NCBI GenBank assembly: GCA_017935805.1
Contig: JAGBGV010000110.1
Span: forward strand, 1-10,825
DNA length: 10,825 nucleotides
Reading direction: 5' to 3'
DNA from: Clostridia bacterium
GTDB lineage: Bacteria; Bacillota_A; Clostridia; Oscillospirales; CAG-272
Shown here: positions 1 to 6,763 of the stretch, one piece after another
How the letters are laid out: the number at the start of each line of letters is the position of its first letter
Numbering within the stretch: position 1 is the stretch's first letter
Translations under genes and position numbers: made by a program
The notes under the pieces: generated by a model
Told to the model about the DNA's origin: nothing
The model's input: the letters and a program-made list of their open reading frames with translations, nothing else
Databases searched by the model: none

Positions 1-339
1 CCCAATGCGGTAGCAGGCAGAAAGAATCCCGAAAACGCTGACAGATGGATCAAGGCAGAGTGGGACAACGACAGCTTCATCACACCCGAAGGACGCGCTC
101 TTTACGAGGTGGTTCTTCAGATATTTGCGGAGAACGATATTATGCTCCTTGCAAATATCACCGCGGCTATTGCTGACATGAAGGTGTCTCTCCTCTCAAT
201 TAACACAAAGAAACGTACAGAAAGCGACATAATCATAAATCTTACGGTGGGATGCAAGAATATCGAGCACTACAACTCCATTCTTTCACGCCTGCGTAAC
301 ATCAACCATATCCACAGCATAGAGCGCGGATATTCATAA
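1..339 (+). CDS. relA: RelA/SpoT-type (p)ppGpp synthetase/hydrolase, C-terminal end (5' truncated by window)
   Basis: Only the last 112 residues are present, open from base 1 and ending at TAA. The first part (PNAVAGRKNP then DRWIKAEW) resembles the segment of long RSH enzymes just after their conserved Cys/His zinc-finger-like region. The rest, from about residue 33 (GRALYEVVLQIFAEND), reads as an ACT domain: alternating beta strands and helices with the pattern of a small-molecule regulatory fold (LLANITAAIADMKVSLLSINTK). In the RSH family this regulatory end sits on the ribosome and tunes synthesis and hydrolysis of the stringent-response alarmone from GTP/ATP. The catalytic domains are outside the window, so it cannot be said whether both activities remain. 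It is followed after 11 bases by dtd, a pairing common in Firmicutes. The family call is firm; relA versus rel/spoT naming is a convention. Confidence 0.9.
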   Translation, partial: PNAVAGRKNPENADRWIKAEWDNDSFITPEGRALYEVVLQIFAENDIMLLANITAAIADMKVSLLSINTKKRTESDIIINLTVGCKNIEHYNSILSRLRNINHIHSIERGYS

Positions 340-350
340 TGAGGTAGAAA

Positions 351-815
351 ATGCTTGCAATTATTCAAAGGATAAACGGCGGCGAGGTCGTTGTTGAGGG
401 AAATACTGTAGCAAAATGCGAGGGGCTCGGACTTCTCGTGCTGCTTGGCGTTACCCATGACGACACGGAAGAGGACGCGCGCTTGCTTGGAGATAAAATA
501 GCGAAGCTGCGTATTTTCTCCGATGAAAACGACAAGATGAACCTGTCTGTTCTTGATGTTGACGGGGGTATTATCGTGGTGTCGAACTTCACCCTGTACG
601 GTGCATACCGCAAGGGAAACCGTCCGGATTACATGAACTCAGCTCATCCCAGCCATGCAGAGCCTTTGTACGAATATTTTGCAGAGCATATGAAAACCCA
701 CACACCAAAGGTGGAAACATGAGTGTTCGGAGCTGATATGAAGGTGAAGATCACCAATGACGGACCTGTTACCATGCAGCTTGATTCAAACGTATTGAGG
801 CAACCGAAAAAATGA
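351..815 (+). pseudogene. dtd: D-aminoacyl-tRNA deacylase (DTD) interrupted by one in-frame TGA
   Basis: DTD removes D-amino acids from mischarged tRNAs in the cytoplasm. The start ATG at 351 follows a GAGGT ribosome site at 341-345. The N-terminal 123 codons are a good DTD match: MLAIIQRINGGEVVVEG, GLGLLVLLGVTHDDTEEDA, KIAKLRIFSDENDKMNLSV, then SNFTLYGAYRKGNRPDY (the SQxxLx active-site region, with N for Q). At 720-722 a TGA sits where the family has Gly in the T-G-x-F-G-A-x-M motif. After it the same frame continues VFGADMKVKITNDGPVTMQLDS, which carries the NxxPxT catalytic motif, and ends at TGA 813-815. The full frame would be about 154 residues, normal for DTD, and would overlap hemZ by ATGA. 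As written, the product stops at residue 123 and lacks the cis-proline motif, so it should be inactive. One base (GGA to TGA) explains it; a sequencing error or very recent mutation are both possible. An in-frame ATG at 738 with GGAG at 729-732 could restart a 25-residue tail. Confidence 0.88.
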
Positions 816-2308
816 ATATTGGAATTGAAACGTACGGAACGATAAAGCCGTATTATATACAGACCCTTGCGATGACCTACTTTCCGGGAGCGAAATTTCC
901 GGAGCTTGAGCATATTTTTCAGGCGGATTTGAGGATATTTGTGGAGGTCATCAAGCGCGACGGTGAAATCATGGCAAATGCTGCCTTGATACACGGTTCC
1001 GAAGGCTACCGCTGGACGGAGACGATTAAAATTGACAGCGTTCACGGAGATCTTGACCGTGCCAAGAAGGTGGCGGCAGGCAAAGCGTTCATGAAAGCTG
1101 CCGAGAGGATGACGGGAATCGTGCCGCCGTGGGGTATTCTCACAGGTGTACGCCCTGCAAAGGTGGTAACGGAGCTGCTTGAGAGGGGTTTTTCTCCCGA
1201 CGAGGTTGCCGCGATAATCAGCCGTGACTATTCGGTCAGTCCGATAAAAGCGAGACTTGCCACGGATGTAGCGGTAGCTGAAGGGAAGGTCATCACACCC
1301 CAGTCCAGACGCGAGTGCAGCGTGTATATAGGAATACCTTTCTGTCCTACAAGATGTGCTTACTGCTCATTTGTGTCGTATACATCACCAAAGCTGCTCT
1401 CTCTTATTCCGGACTATCTCGATGCGCTGGAGAACGATATCGACGGTATTTTCTCCGTTATCCGAGACCTGGGAATGAAGGTGTCAACTGTCTACATCGG
1501 CGGCGGTACACCTACCATTCTTGATGCCAGTCAGCTTGACCGACTTCTCTCCCGAGTCAACTCTCACGCGGACGGTCTTACAGAGTTCACTCTTGAGGCA
1601 GGACGTCCCGACACCATTACCGAAGACAAGTTGAAGGTTGCTGCGACTCATGGCGTTGACAGGATCAGCGTTAATACGCAGACCTTGAACGATGAGGTGC
1701 TCCGAAAGATCGGCAGAGCACACGATACGCGAATGTTCTTTGAGGCATACGAGACCGCAAAGAGGATAGGCATCAAGAATATCAATGTGGACCTTATTGC
1801 GGGCTTGCCTTACGATACCACAGGCTCATTCAAGGACACAGTTGACCGCGTAATCGGACTTGATCCGGAGAATATCACAGTACATACATTCAGCGTGAAG
1901 CGTTCCTCCGAGTTCAAAACGGAAGGCCGATTTGATGCGGATTCCCGTACAGCGGCAGACAGTGTGGACTACTCACAGAAGGTGCTCACTGAATCGGGAT
2001 ACCTGCCGTATTATATGTACAGACAGAAGAACACGGTGGGGAATCTTGAGAATGTAGGCTACGCAAAGCCGGGTCACGAGGGACTTTACAACATATACAT
2101 GATGGAAGAGGTGCATACTGTATTTGCAGCAGGCGCTTCCTCTGTGACAAAGCTGGTATCAGTACCCGATGCCGACGGAAACGTGCGTATCGAGCGACTG
2201 TTCCAGCCGAAATATCCCTATGAATACCTTGACAACCATCGAGGTGAGGCTGCGGGAGAAAAGCTTGACATTATGAGAAAGGCAGCACGGGAATTTTTTG
2301 ATAAGTAA
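812..2308 (+). CDS. hemZ: HemZ-type radical SAM protein (coproporphyrinogen III oxidase-like)
   Basis: This 498-residue protein has the length and two-part layout of Bacillus HemZ: a family-specific N-terminal region of about 170 residues, then a radical SAM core. The 4Fe-4S-binding CxxxCxxC is C178, C182 and C185 within YIGIPFCPTRCAYCSF, and the SAM-binding glycine motif GGGTP is at 230-234. EFTLEAGRPDTIT and RISVNTQTLND follow as expected for HemN-like enzymes. The family is linked to oxygen-independent oxidative decarboxylation of coproporphyrinogen III to protoporphyrinogen IX, but many HemN-like proteins of anaerobes have other or unknown roles, and there are no other heme genes here. 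The fourth cysteine of true HemN (CxC) is absent: C185 is followed by Ser-Phe. The ATG overlaps the end of the ancestral dtd frame (ATGA), indicating translational coupling; GAGG at 797-800 is the likely ribosome site. Confidence 0.88.
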   Translation: MNIGIETYGTIKPYYIQTLAMTYFPGAKFPELEHIFQADLRIFVEVIKRDGEIMANAALIHGSEGYRWTETIKIDSVHGDLDRAKKVAAGKAFMKAAERMTGIVPPWGILTGVRPAKVVTELLERGFSPDEVAAIISRDYSVSPIKARLATDVAVAEGKVITPQSRRECSVYIGIPFCPTRCAYCSFVSYTSPKLLSLIPDYLDALENDIDGIFSVIRDLGMKVSTVYIGGGTPTILDASQLDRLLSRVNSHADGLTEFTLEAGRPDTITEDKLKVAATHGVDRISVNTQTLNDEVLRKIGRAHDTRMFFEAYETAKRIGIKNINVDLIAGLPYDTTGSFKDTVDRVIGLDPENITVHTFSVKRSSEFKTEGRFDADSRTAADSVDYSQKVLTESGYLPYYMYRQKNTVGNLENVGYAKPGHEGLYNIYMMEEVHTVFAAGASSVTKLVSVPDADGNVRIERLFQPKYPYEYLDNHRGEAAGEKLDIMRKAAREFFDK

Positions 2309-2331
2309 ATTAATCTGAAAGGAGACTGTTT

Positions 2332-3240
2332 ATGAGACATCTTAAGAACTTGAACATTAACAGCGAAAGCGAAGCGGAAGAATTTGTAAAGCAGTGTGAA
2401 GCGCAATTCAGCCGCGACCTTGACGAAGCTATCGAGCACGTTTTCGATGTAGAGGACGTTAAAATAATCACGCTCTCCGGTCCGACCTGCTCGGGTAAGA
2501 CAACAACCGCCACAAAGCTGGAGGAGCGCATCGACAAAAGCGGCAAAACCGCCGTAATGCTGTCAATTGACGACTTTTTCTTTGGAAGAAGCGATCGGAA
2601 TGAAGTGGACGGAGAAGCACCTGACTACGACTCCGTCAAGGCGATCGACCTTGAGTATCTTCAGAGCTTCACTCGTGATCTTCTCTGTGGCGAGACGGTA
2701 TATGTGCCGAAATTCAGCTTTACTGAGGCTGAAAGAGTGGGATATGAAGAATATAAGCCTGATCCGAAGGATATATATATCTATGAAGGGATCCAGGCAG
2801 TTTATCCTGAAGTGACGTCCTTGTTCGGCGGCAAATACATAAGTATTTACATTCGACTTGACGAGGACGTTGAGTATCGCGGCGTGGTGCTTGACAGAAA
2901 TGAGCTTCGTTTCCTGCGCCGAATTGTCCGCGACTATAAATTCCGCAATGCGACGGCAGAGTTTTCCTTCCATTTGTGGCAGACTGTTCGCTCAAATGAG
3001 GAGAAAAACATCTTCCCTTATGCAAAAAGCGATGTTTACATTAACTCCTTCTTGCCGTATGAGCCGTTTATCATCTCCCACTACGCAACAGAGGTTCTGT
3101 CTACAGTTCCGATGAACAGTCCGTACAGAGATGAAGCAGATGCGCTTATAGAAAAGCTGAAGGTGTTTGACAACCCTTACTTCAAGGACAGCATGGTTCC
3201 CGATAATTCTGTGTTCCGTGAATTTATAGGAGCAAGATAA
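2332..3240 (+). CDS. Uridine kinase-like (PRK/URK family) P-loop nucleoside kinase
   Basis: A 302-residue protein with a P-loop NTPase kinase core. The Walker A motif GPTCSGKTT spans residues 50-58, preceded by the beta strand VKIITLS. SIDDFF at 78-83 matches the acidic strand after Walker A in uridine kinase and phosphoribulokinase. DYDSVKAIDLEYL and the strand IYIYEGIQAVYPE follow as in that family, and RRIVRDYKFRNATAEF resembles the lid region. The likely activity is transfer of a phosphate from ATP to a nucleoside or similar small molecule in the cytoplasm; the substrate cannot be read from the sequence. It differs from short Udk (about 210 residues) by an N-terminal helical segment of about 40 residues and a long C-terminal tail. 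The start follows AAAGGAG ending at 2324, 7 bases before ATG. It lies 23 bases after hemZ and 13 before the flippase, so probably one transcript. Confidence 0.8.
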   Translation: MRHLKNLNINSESEAEEFVKQCEAQFSRDLDEAIEHVFDVEDVKIITLSGPTCSGKTTTATKLEERIDKSGKTAVMLSIDDFFFGRSDRNEVDGEAPDYDSVKAIDLEYLQSFTRDLLCGETVYVPKFSFTEAERVGYEEYKPDPKDIYIYEGIQAVYPEVTSLFGGKYISIYIRLDEDVEYRGVVLDRNELRFLRRIVRDYKFRNATAEFSFHLWQTVRSNEEKNIFPYAKSDVYINSFLPYEPFIISHYATEVLSTVPMNSPYRDEADALIEKLKVFDNPYFKDSMVPDNSVFREFIGAR

Positions 3241-3253
3241 GCGGGAGGCATAA

Positions 3254-4900
3254 TTGCATTTTTCTCACCCCGATAAGCTAAAAGGAAGTTCAACGAAGCA
3301 AAGCTCTTTCCTCTCCGGGGTGATGATACTGACCGTATCAAATCTGCTCGTGAAGGTTGCGGGGCTTCTTTTCAAGGTCCCGATGAACTATATCGTAGGC
3401 GATGCGGGAATGGGGTACTACAACTCCGCCTACTCCGTCTACACCTTGTTTTATATGCTTTCCACATCAGGATTGCCGGTTGCTCTGTCCGTTATGGTGT
3501 CGGAGAGACGATCCCGCGGAAATACCGAAGCGGCAAAGCTTATATACCGTTTGGCACTGACGATTTTCTTTATTATCGGACTTGCCGTGTGCCTTGTTAT
3601 GCTGATCTTTCCAAATGCTCTTGCGGAGCTAATAAAGTCGGACAGATCGGCTCTCTCAATAGCGGTTGCTGCGCCGACTATGCTCTTTATCTGCATCTCA
3701 AGTGCCGTGAGAGGTTACTTTCAGGGATGCGGCAACATGGTACCGACTGCTGTATCACAGCTGATTGAGGCGGTGGGAAAGCTGGTTCTCGGAGTTGCGG
3801 CGGCATCTTATGCTATCAGAATGGGTTATGCTGTTCATATCGTGGCGGCTTACGGTGTTGCAGGATTGACGCTGGGCTCGTTTGCCGGAATGGTGTATCT
3901 GCTGTTTGCAAAATTCCTGCGCCGCGACCGTGATCTTGCAGTGGACTGCGGGGAAAGGGCAAATGACAGCCTTCAAAAGAGGGATATACTTCGTCGCTTT
4001 GTGAGAATATCCTTGCCCATAACAGTCAGCGCATCTGTGATGAGCCTGACAAACATGATAGACACGGCGCTCATCCAGCGGATACTTCAAAACTCCGGAA
4101 TGAGTGAAGAGGCAGCCGCGACGCTTTACGGAAACTATACATCCCTTGCGGTGCCGATGTTCAATCTTCCGCCTGTGCTTGTTTACCCAATAGCTTATGC
4201 GCTTGTTCCGTCAGTTGCGGCGGCATTTGCATCCGGCAATAGAACAGCGGCGGCGGAGAGAATAGAAAGCTGTATCAGATATGCAGTAATAATCGGGCTT
4301 CCGTGTGCGATGGGGCTTTCAACCTTGGCTGATCCGATACTGTGCCTCTTATACAAGGAAGCATCGGCTCACATGGCGGCTCCACTGCTCACATGCCTTG
4401 CGCCGTCATCATTTTTTGTGTGCATACTTGCGGTGACAAACTCCACTCTTCAAGCCTGTGGACAGGAAAGAAAACCTGTGATATCAATGCTCGCGGGGGC
4501 GGTTGTAAAGTGTATGTTCAGCGTTATACTATTGCGAAAGCTTGGTATTATCGGTGCGCCTCTGTCTACCTTCGCCTGCTACCTTACGGTTACAGCGATA
4601 AACCTGGGTTACGTTGCGAAATACACGGGGATACGGCTGGAGCTTGCGAAAACGCTTTTGCGACCTCTTGCGGGAAGCGTACTTTGCTCCATTGTGGGAG
4701 TTATCTTGTGCAGACTGCTGGTGTATCACATTGGCATCCGCCTGAGTTGCCTGATCGCTATACTTGCGGCGGCGGTGGTATACGGTATGTTTATTGTGCT
4801 GTCCGGTGCGGTGGGACGGGATGAGATCACCGAACTGTGCCAAAGGATCATAAAAAAGAAAGGAAACAAAAATCTTGGAAATAAAAGAGCTCAAGCATAA
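3254..4900 (+). CDS. SpoVB/YabM-like polysaccharide or lipid-linked precursor flippase (MOP superfamily)
   Basis: A 548-residue, strongly hydrophobic protein with roughly 12-14 membrane segments. The start SFLSGVMILTVSNLLVKVAGLLFKVPMNYIVGDAGMGYYNSAYSVY carries the hallmark of the SpoVB/YabM branch of the MOP (MATE/MVF/PST) exporters: first helix, then a KVPM..ivGd.GmGyYn..Y loop. Family members move lipid-linked sugar or peptidoglycan precursors across the membrane; SpoVB is needed for spore cortex, and YabM is the homologue encoded next to mazG-yabO-yabP-yabQ-divIC in Bacillus, the same order as here. A cell-wall or cortex precursor is therefore the likely cargo, by inference. The start is a TTG at 3254, 5 bases after GGGAGG (3243-3248); no in-frame ATG upstream fits. 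The last 26 bases overlap mazG, and the C-terminus is a basic tail (IIKKKGNKNLGNKRAQA). Confidence 0.85.
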   Translation: MHFSHPDKLKGSSTKQSSFLSGVMILTVSNLLVKVAGLLFKVPMNYIVGDAGMGYYNSAYSVYTLFYMLSTSGLPVALSVMVSERRSRGNTEAAKLIYRLALTIFFIIGLAVCLVMLIFPNALAELIKSDRSALSIAVAAPTMLFICISSAVRGYFQGCGNMVPTAVSQLIEAVGKLVLGVAAASYAIRMGYAVHIVAAYGVAGLTLGSFAGMVYLLFAKFLRRDRDLAVDCGERANDSLQKRDILRRFVRISLPITVSASVMSLTNMIDTALIQRILQNSGMSEEAAATLYGNYTSLAVPMFNLPPVLVYPIAYALVPSVAAAFASGNRTAAAERIESCIRYAVIIGLPCAMGLSTLADPILCLLYKEASAHMAAPLLTCLAPSSFFVCILAVTNSTLQACGQERKPVISMLAGAVVKCMFSVILLRKLGIIGAPLSTFACYLTVTAINLGYVAKYTGIRLELAKTLLRPLAGSVLCSIVGVILCRLLVYHIGIRLSCLIAILAAAVVYGMFIVLSGAVGRDEITELCQRIIKKKGNKNLGNKRAQA

Positions 4901-5576
4901 ACTTGTTACGGAAGAAAAGCATGATTTTGATTCACTCTGCCTGCTTGTGGAGCTTCTCCGCAGTGAAGAGGGATGCATGTGGGACAGAGAACAGGATCAC
5001 CGTTCTATCCGCAGTGACATAATTGAAGAAACATACGAAGTGGTCGAGGCAATCGACAGCGATGACATGATCTTGCTTCGCGAGGAACTGGGAGACGTGC
5101 TGTTCCAGGTAATGTTCCACAGCGAGATCGAGCGTGAAAAGGGAACATTCGATATCAACGATGTTATAGGTGACATTATTGATAAGATGATACTGCGCCA
5201 TCCTCATGTGTTTGGTGAGGTAAAGGTGGGCAGTTCCGGTGAGATCCTTGACAACTGGGATAAGATAAAGACAGTTGAAAAATCCCGTCTGACTCTCCGC
5301 GAAACCTTGGAGGCAGTGCCGAAGCAGTATCCCGCACTTCTCCGCGCGAAGAAGATCGTCAAGAAGGCTCGCAAGGCGGGGATGGATGTTAACGCTACCG
5401 AAGACGAACTTGCTGATCTGGTAGGCGCGCTTCGCTATACAAAGGGTGAGACAAGATCCCGACTGCTTACGGAGATCATATTCTCAGCAGTAATGATGAG
5501 CGACGAAGGAGATGACGTTGAGAAAAATCTCTCCTTCAGAATTAACAAGTTTATTGACGGCTGCTCCGAGGAATGA
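4875..5576 (+). CDS. mazG: MazG family nucleoside triphosphate pyrophosphohydrolase
   Basis: A 233-residue cytoplasmic enzyme expected to hydrolyse nucleoside triphosphates to monophosphate and pyrophosphate, cleaning the nucleotide pool. The N-terminal MazG domain is intact: CMWDREQDHRSI at 34-45, the metal-binding EETYE at 51-55, EELGD at 70-74, and KMILRHPHVFG at 104-114, all diagnostic. The second half (about 130-233) keeps the helical outline of the second MazG repeat but lacks a clear EExxD metal site, as is common. Unlike Bacillus YabN, there is no tetrapyrrole-methylase domain at the N-terminus. The start is TTG at 4875, inside the flippase gene (26-base overlap), with a weak upstream AAAGG; no in-frame ATG lies near the domain start. 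The stop TGA also forms part of the ribosome site for rqcP, so the two are closely coupled. Confidence 0.9.
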   Translation: MEIKELKHKLVTEEKHDFDSLCLLVELLRSEEGCMWDREQDHRSIRSDIIEETYEVVEAIDSDDMILLREELGDVLFQVMFHSEIEREKGTFDINDVIGDIIDKMILRHPHVFGEVKVGSSGEILDNWDKIKTVEKSRLTLRETLEAVPKQYPALLRAKKIVKKARKAGMDVNATEDELADLVGALRYTKGETRSRLLTEIIFSAVMMSDEGDDVEKNLSFRINKFIDGCSEE

Positions 5577-5584
5577 GGTAAAAC

Positions 5585-5830
5585 ATGAGACTTGACAAAT
5601 TTTTGAAGGTGTCCAGAATAATCAAGCGCAGAACAGTTGCAAATCAGGCGTGTGACACCGAGCACGTTGAGGTAAACGGCAGACGTGCCAAGGCTTCATA
5701 CGATGTTAAGACCGGTGACGTGATTGCCGTAACATACGGTGAACGCACTCTGAAGTTCAAGGTGCTTGATGTACGCGAGCATGTAGCAAAAGCGGACGCC
5801 GCATCAATGTACGAAATAATAAACGAATAA
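5585..5830 (+). CDS. rqcP: RqcP (YabO), S4-domain ribosome-associated quality control factor
   Basis: An 81-residue protein that is essentially one S4 RNA-binding domain: MRLDKFLKVSRIIKRRTVANQACDTEHVEVNGRRAKASYDVKTGDVI, followed by short strands. This matches YabO/RqcP, which binds obstructed 50S subunits with peptidyl-tRNA and works with RqcH to add alanine tails to stalled nascent chains. The ATG follows GAGG at 5575-5578, which overlaps the mazG stop. Position between mazG and yabP is as in Bacillus; the HU gene that often sits here in Clostridia is missing. The next gene is 80 bases away, the largest gap in the block, and that gap holds promoter-like elements. Confidence 0.92.
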   Translation: MRLDKFLKVSRIIKRRTVANQACDTEHVEVNGRRAKASYDVKTGDVIAVTYGERTLKFKVLDVREHVAKADAASMYEIINE

Positions 5831-5851
5831 CGGGAATAAAACCGAGGGAAA

Positions 5852-5880
5852 GCATACATTCCGATGCTGTTTCATATAAT
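5852..5880 (+). promoter_or_regulatory. Candidate sigma-E (mother-cell sporulation) promoter of yabPQ
   Basis: The -35-like GCATACA (5852-5858) and -10-like CATATAAT (5873-5880) are separated by 14 bases. They match the published Bacillus sigma-E pattern (K-M-ATA-W-W, 14 bases, CATACA-T) at 6 of 7 and 7 of 8 positions. Transcription would start near 5887, giving a leader of about 24 bases before the yabP ATG. A second, overlapping candidate pairs GAATAAA (5834-5840, perfect -35) with CATACATT (5853-5860), but its spacer is only 12 bases. yabP and yabQ in Bacillus are known to be under sigma-E, which supports the call. The TATAAT inside the -10 could also serve sigma-A, but no good -35 is visible. 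Confidence 0.55.
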
Positions 5881-5888
5881 CAAACAAA

Positions 5889-5900
5889 CGCAATATTGCG
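5889..5900. repeat. Perfect 12-bp palindrome at the predicted yabP transcription start
   Basis: CGCAATATTGCG reads identically on both strands. It lies right after the candidate start point (about 5887) and touches the GGGAGG ribosome site of yabP (5900-5905). It could be an operator or a short hairpin masking the ribosome site; it may also be chance. It does not resemble the SpoIIID site that I know of. Confidence 0.4.
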
Positions 5901-5910
5901 GGAGGATCAT

Positions 5911-6177
5911 ATGGACAGAGAGCAGAATGTATGCCTTTTTTCACGCAGTCGAATGGAGATAAGCGGAGTTGAGGAGGTTGAGAGCCTGACGGATGAGCAG
6001 ATAACCTTGGTGTCAGACCTTGGTATGATTGCCATAGACGGTCACGGGCTAAAAATGGAGAGCTTCAGCACGGAAAAAGGTGAAGTGCGGCTGAGTGGTG
6101 AATTCGACAGCTTTTACTACTATGGCAAGCGGGATAAGAGCGAAAAACGGGGAGTATTCTCGAAATTATTTAAGTGA
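5911..6177 (+). CDS. yabP: YabP, sporulation protein (YabP/YqfC family)
   Basis: An 88-residue protein without membrane segments. The pattern SRSRMEISGVEEVESLTDEQITLVSDLGMIAIDGHGLKMESFSTEKGEVRLSGEFDSFYY and the C-terminal end GVFSKLFK are the YabP signature. The family is produced early in sporulation in the mother cell; YabP is encoded with YabQ but, unlike it, is not strictly needed for cortex in Bacillus, and its molecular role is unknown. I chose the ATG at 5911, which is 5 bases after GGGAGG (5900-5905); a TTG at 5896 in the same frame lies upstream of that ribosome site and is rejected. The stop is TGA, confirmed by the conserved C-terminus. Confidence 0.9.
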   Translation: MDREQNVCLFSRSRMEISGVEEVESLTDEQITLVSDLGMIAIDGHGLKMESFSTEKGEVRLSGEFDSFYYYGKRDKSEKRGVFSKLFK

Positions 6178-6198
6178 TTTTATAAAATTTAATAAATA

Positions 6199-6750
6199 AT
6201 GGAAATTTTTATTGAAAAACAGCTTATAAGTGTCGGATATTCTTTTATTTTGGGGTTGATTTTTGGCGCATCCTATGATATTATAAGGATAATACATATA
6301 CTGTGCGGTACTATGTCCTATTCCGGCGGCACGGTACAAATGAATCGCGGCAAGATCCCCTTTGTCATGTATTTTCTCACGGATCTTTTGTGTATGACAG
6401 CTTTGACCGCTGTGTTTTCCGTGTTCGTGTACTATGTGAACTTCGGAGACTTCCGCTGGTATCTCCTGTTTGGCACAGGCGTGGGGTTTGTGCTCTACTA
6501 TCTCACCGTCGGTCGGGTGGTAATGTACTTCTCTGATGCTGTGGCACGGCTTATCAGACTGGTGCTCCGGTATATGGTGGCGATACCGCTTATGTATCTG
6601 TGGCGGCTTATTGGAAAAGCTGCAGGATTCATATACCGTCACACCATCGGCAGACTTGTAAGAGCGATTGTTGAGATATACCTTGCAAAGCGGAACGCAA
6701 AGTACCTGCGGCACATTAAAGAAAAGATTACATTTAATATAGAACAGTAA
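6199..6750 (+). CDS. yabQ: YabQ, spore cortex biosynthesis membrane protein
   Basis: A 183-residue membrane protein with about four hydrophobic segments (roughly residues 10-27, 54-80, 86-105 and 107-134) and a basic C-terminal tail. The N-terminal ILGLIFGASYDIIRI and the central NFGDFRWYLLFGTGVGFVLYY fit the YabQ family, as does its position between yabP and divIC. YabQ locates to the forespore outer membrane and is required for cortex peptidoglycan in Bacillus. It starts 21 bases after yabP. No Shine-Dalgarno sequence is visible before ATG 6199; the leader is almost pure A/T, so translation may rely on an unstructured start or coupling to yabP. It is slightly shorter than the Bacillus protein at its C-terminus. 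Confidence 0.87.
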   Translation: MEIFIEKQLISVGYSFILGLIFGASYDIIRIIHILCGTMSYSGGTVQMNRGKIPFVMYFLTDLLCMTALTAVFSVFVYYVNFGDFRWYLLFGTGVGFVLYYLTVGRVVMYFSDAVARLIRLVLRYMVAIPLMYLWRLIGKAAGFIYRHTIGRLVRAIVEIYLAKRNAKYLRHIKEKITFNIEQ

Positions 6751-6763
6751 AAGGAGCGCAAAA

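Noticed and set aside
720..722. TGA read as Gly, Trp or selenocysteine in dtd
   Set aside because: TGA is a true stop for mazG and yabP here, Trp is encoded by TGG, no SECIS-like hairpin is evident after the codon, and the family has Gly, not Cys, at this site.
4342..4824. 160-residue plus-strand frame inside the flippase gene
   Set aside because: It is a shifted reading of the membrane protein's codons, with a Cys/His/Gly-rich composition and no ribosome site or family pattern.
5875..5880. Perfect TATAAT as a sigma-A -10 before yabP
   Set aside because: The hexamer 17 bases upstream (GCATAC) is a poor -35 and there is no extended -10 TG. The sigma-E reading fits better and agrees with gene function.
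5896..5910. TTG start giving yabP five extra residues
   Set aside because: The GGGAGG ribosome site (5900-5905) lies downstream of this TTG and at proper distance from ATG 5911.
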